Shown piece after piece: positions 30,946 through 31,189 of a stretch of 31,189 nucleotides of DNA. A program made the translations under genes and the position numbers. Numbering within the stretch: the first letter of the stretch is position 1; each line of letters starts with the position of its first letter. The notes beneath the pieces are model-generated. The model was not told the origin of the DNA. It saw nothing but the letters and a program-made list of their open reading frames with translations, and did no database searches. This DNA comes from Erysipelotrichaceae bacterium (GTDB taxonomy: Bacteria; Bacillota_I; Bacilli_A; Erysipelotrichales; Erysipelotrichaceae). The stretch covers positions 1 through 31,189 of the forward strand of contig DOUE01000043.1 in the NCBI GenBank assembly GCA_003520745.1, written 5' to 3'.

Positions 30946-31189
30946 ATGGATACCTTGCATGGAAAAGTCATAAAGGAAGGGTATACGTTCGATGATTTAT
31001 TGTTGGTGCCGGCGTTTTCGCAAGTCGTCCCGGCGAAAGTCGTGTTATCGACGCGACTGACATCGAAAATCATGTTGAAAATCCCCGTGGTTTCGGCGGC
31101 GATGGATACGGTCACCGAAGACCGCATGGCGATCGCGTTGGCGAAGGCCGGCGGATTGGGGTTCATCCATAAAAACCTGAGTGTTGAAC
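30946..31189 (+). CDS. guaB: IMP dehydrogenase, 5' part (cut by window end)
   Basis: The first 81 codons of GuaB, which oxidises IMP to XMP with NAD+ in the committed step to GMP. Diagnostic N-terminal sequence is present: YTFDDLLLVPAFSQVVP, VVSAAMDTVTEDRMAIALA and GGLGFIHKNLSVE at the edge. GAGGAGGAGA at 30931-30940 is a strong ribosome site and the ATG directly follows the ade stop. The catalytic cysteine loop and any CBS domains lie beyond the window. Confidence 0.96.
   Translation, partial: MDTLHGKVIKEGYTFDDLLLVPAFSQVVPAKVVLSTRLTSKIMLKIPVVSAAMDTVTEDRMAIALAKAGGLGFIHKNLSVE

Noticed and set aside
1..31189. Mycoplasma-type code with TGA as tryptophan
   Set aside because: TGA ends several well-defined genes (for example the hydrolase at 4711-4713, proB at 6601-6603 and bcp neighbours), and Trp positions use TGG.
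1..31189. tRNA genes, rRNA, CRISPR arrays, insertion sequences or prophage genes
   Set aside because: No cloverleaf with CCA end, no regularly spaced repeats, no transposase or integrase, and no long direct or inverted repeats at gene borders were seen by reading.

Overview
The window reads as the chromosome of a monoderm, low-complexity-metabolism bacterium of the Bacillota (Firmicutes) or a close relative such as the Izemoplasmatales/Acholeplasma side of that group. The reasons are a lipobox lipoprotein, strong AGGAGG-type ribosome binding sites, TTGACA/TATAAT promoters with frequent TGnTATAAT extended -10 boxes, short intrinsic terminators, a guanine-class purine riboswitch and a paired set of U32 proteins like B. 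subtilis YrrN/YrrO. Base composition is close to half G+C by eye. TGA is used as a stop and TGG as Trp, so the Mycoplasma code does not apply. The exact taxon is inference.

Layout. (1) 2-3825: 5'-truncated CotH-kinase surface protein, VTC polyphosphate-polymerase-domain protein and DUF4956 membrane protein, tightly coupled, ended by a terminator. (2) 3907-5639: alpha/beta hydrolase and a Gfo/Idh/MocA oxidoreductase. (3) 5785-7844: proB-proA, converging on a LysN-type aminotransferase (7865-9055, minus) across a shared bidirectional terminator. (4) 9203-10406: a DUF6054-like protein and an exported/membrane protein with an ADMGPKPS motif. (5) 10429-11416 (minus): a 56-residue membrane peptide and a nitroreductase. 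(6) 11587-13434: beta-propeller lipoprotein. (7) 13500-14268 (minus): rubredoxin and a GNAT acetyltransferase. (8) 14383-14901: a second nitroreductase; 14920-16434 (minus): cytoplasmic-type 5'-nucleotidase. (9) 16538-18755: a GNAT-NUDIX fusion coupled to an MFS transporter. (10) 18817-20798: an aminotransferase followed by two small membrane proteins, meeting YggS (minus) head to head at overlapping stop codons. (11) 21502-23692: GH13 alpha-glucosidase and a Bcp peroxiredoxin; 23733-24752 (minus): threonine aldolase. (12) 24865-28991: an MFS-like transporter, two U32 proteins and a SpoU-family methyltransferase in one run. (13) 29017-31189: terminator hairpin, promoter, guanine-class riboswitch, adenine deaminase and the start of guaB.

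How it fits together. Most of the window is housekeeping: proline synthesis, PLP chemistry (two aminotransferases, threonine aldolase, YggS), redox protection (Bcp, rubredoxin, nitroreductases), tRNA/rRNA modification and purine interconversion. The ade-guaB operon leads adenine to hypoxanthine and, through IMP, to XMP/GMP, which agrees with control by a guanine-type aptamer. The least understood parts are the CotH-VTC-DUF4956 cluster, the GNAT-NUDIX fusion and the several small membrane-protein genes. No tRNA, rRNA, CRISPR array, insertion sequence or phage gene was seen. No gene-free stretch exceeds about 210 bases. Two genes below usual length cut-offs (rubredoxin and the 56-residue membrane peptide) were found by direct reading.
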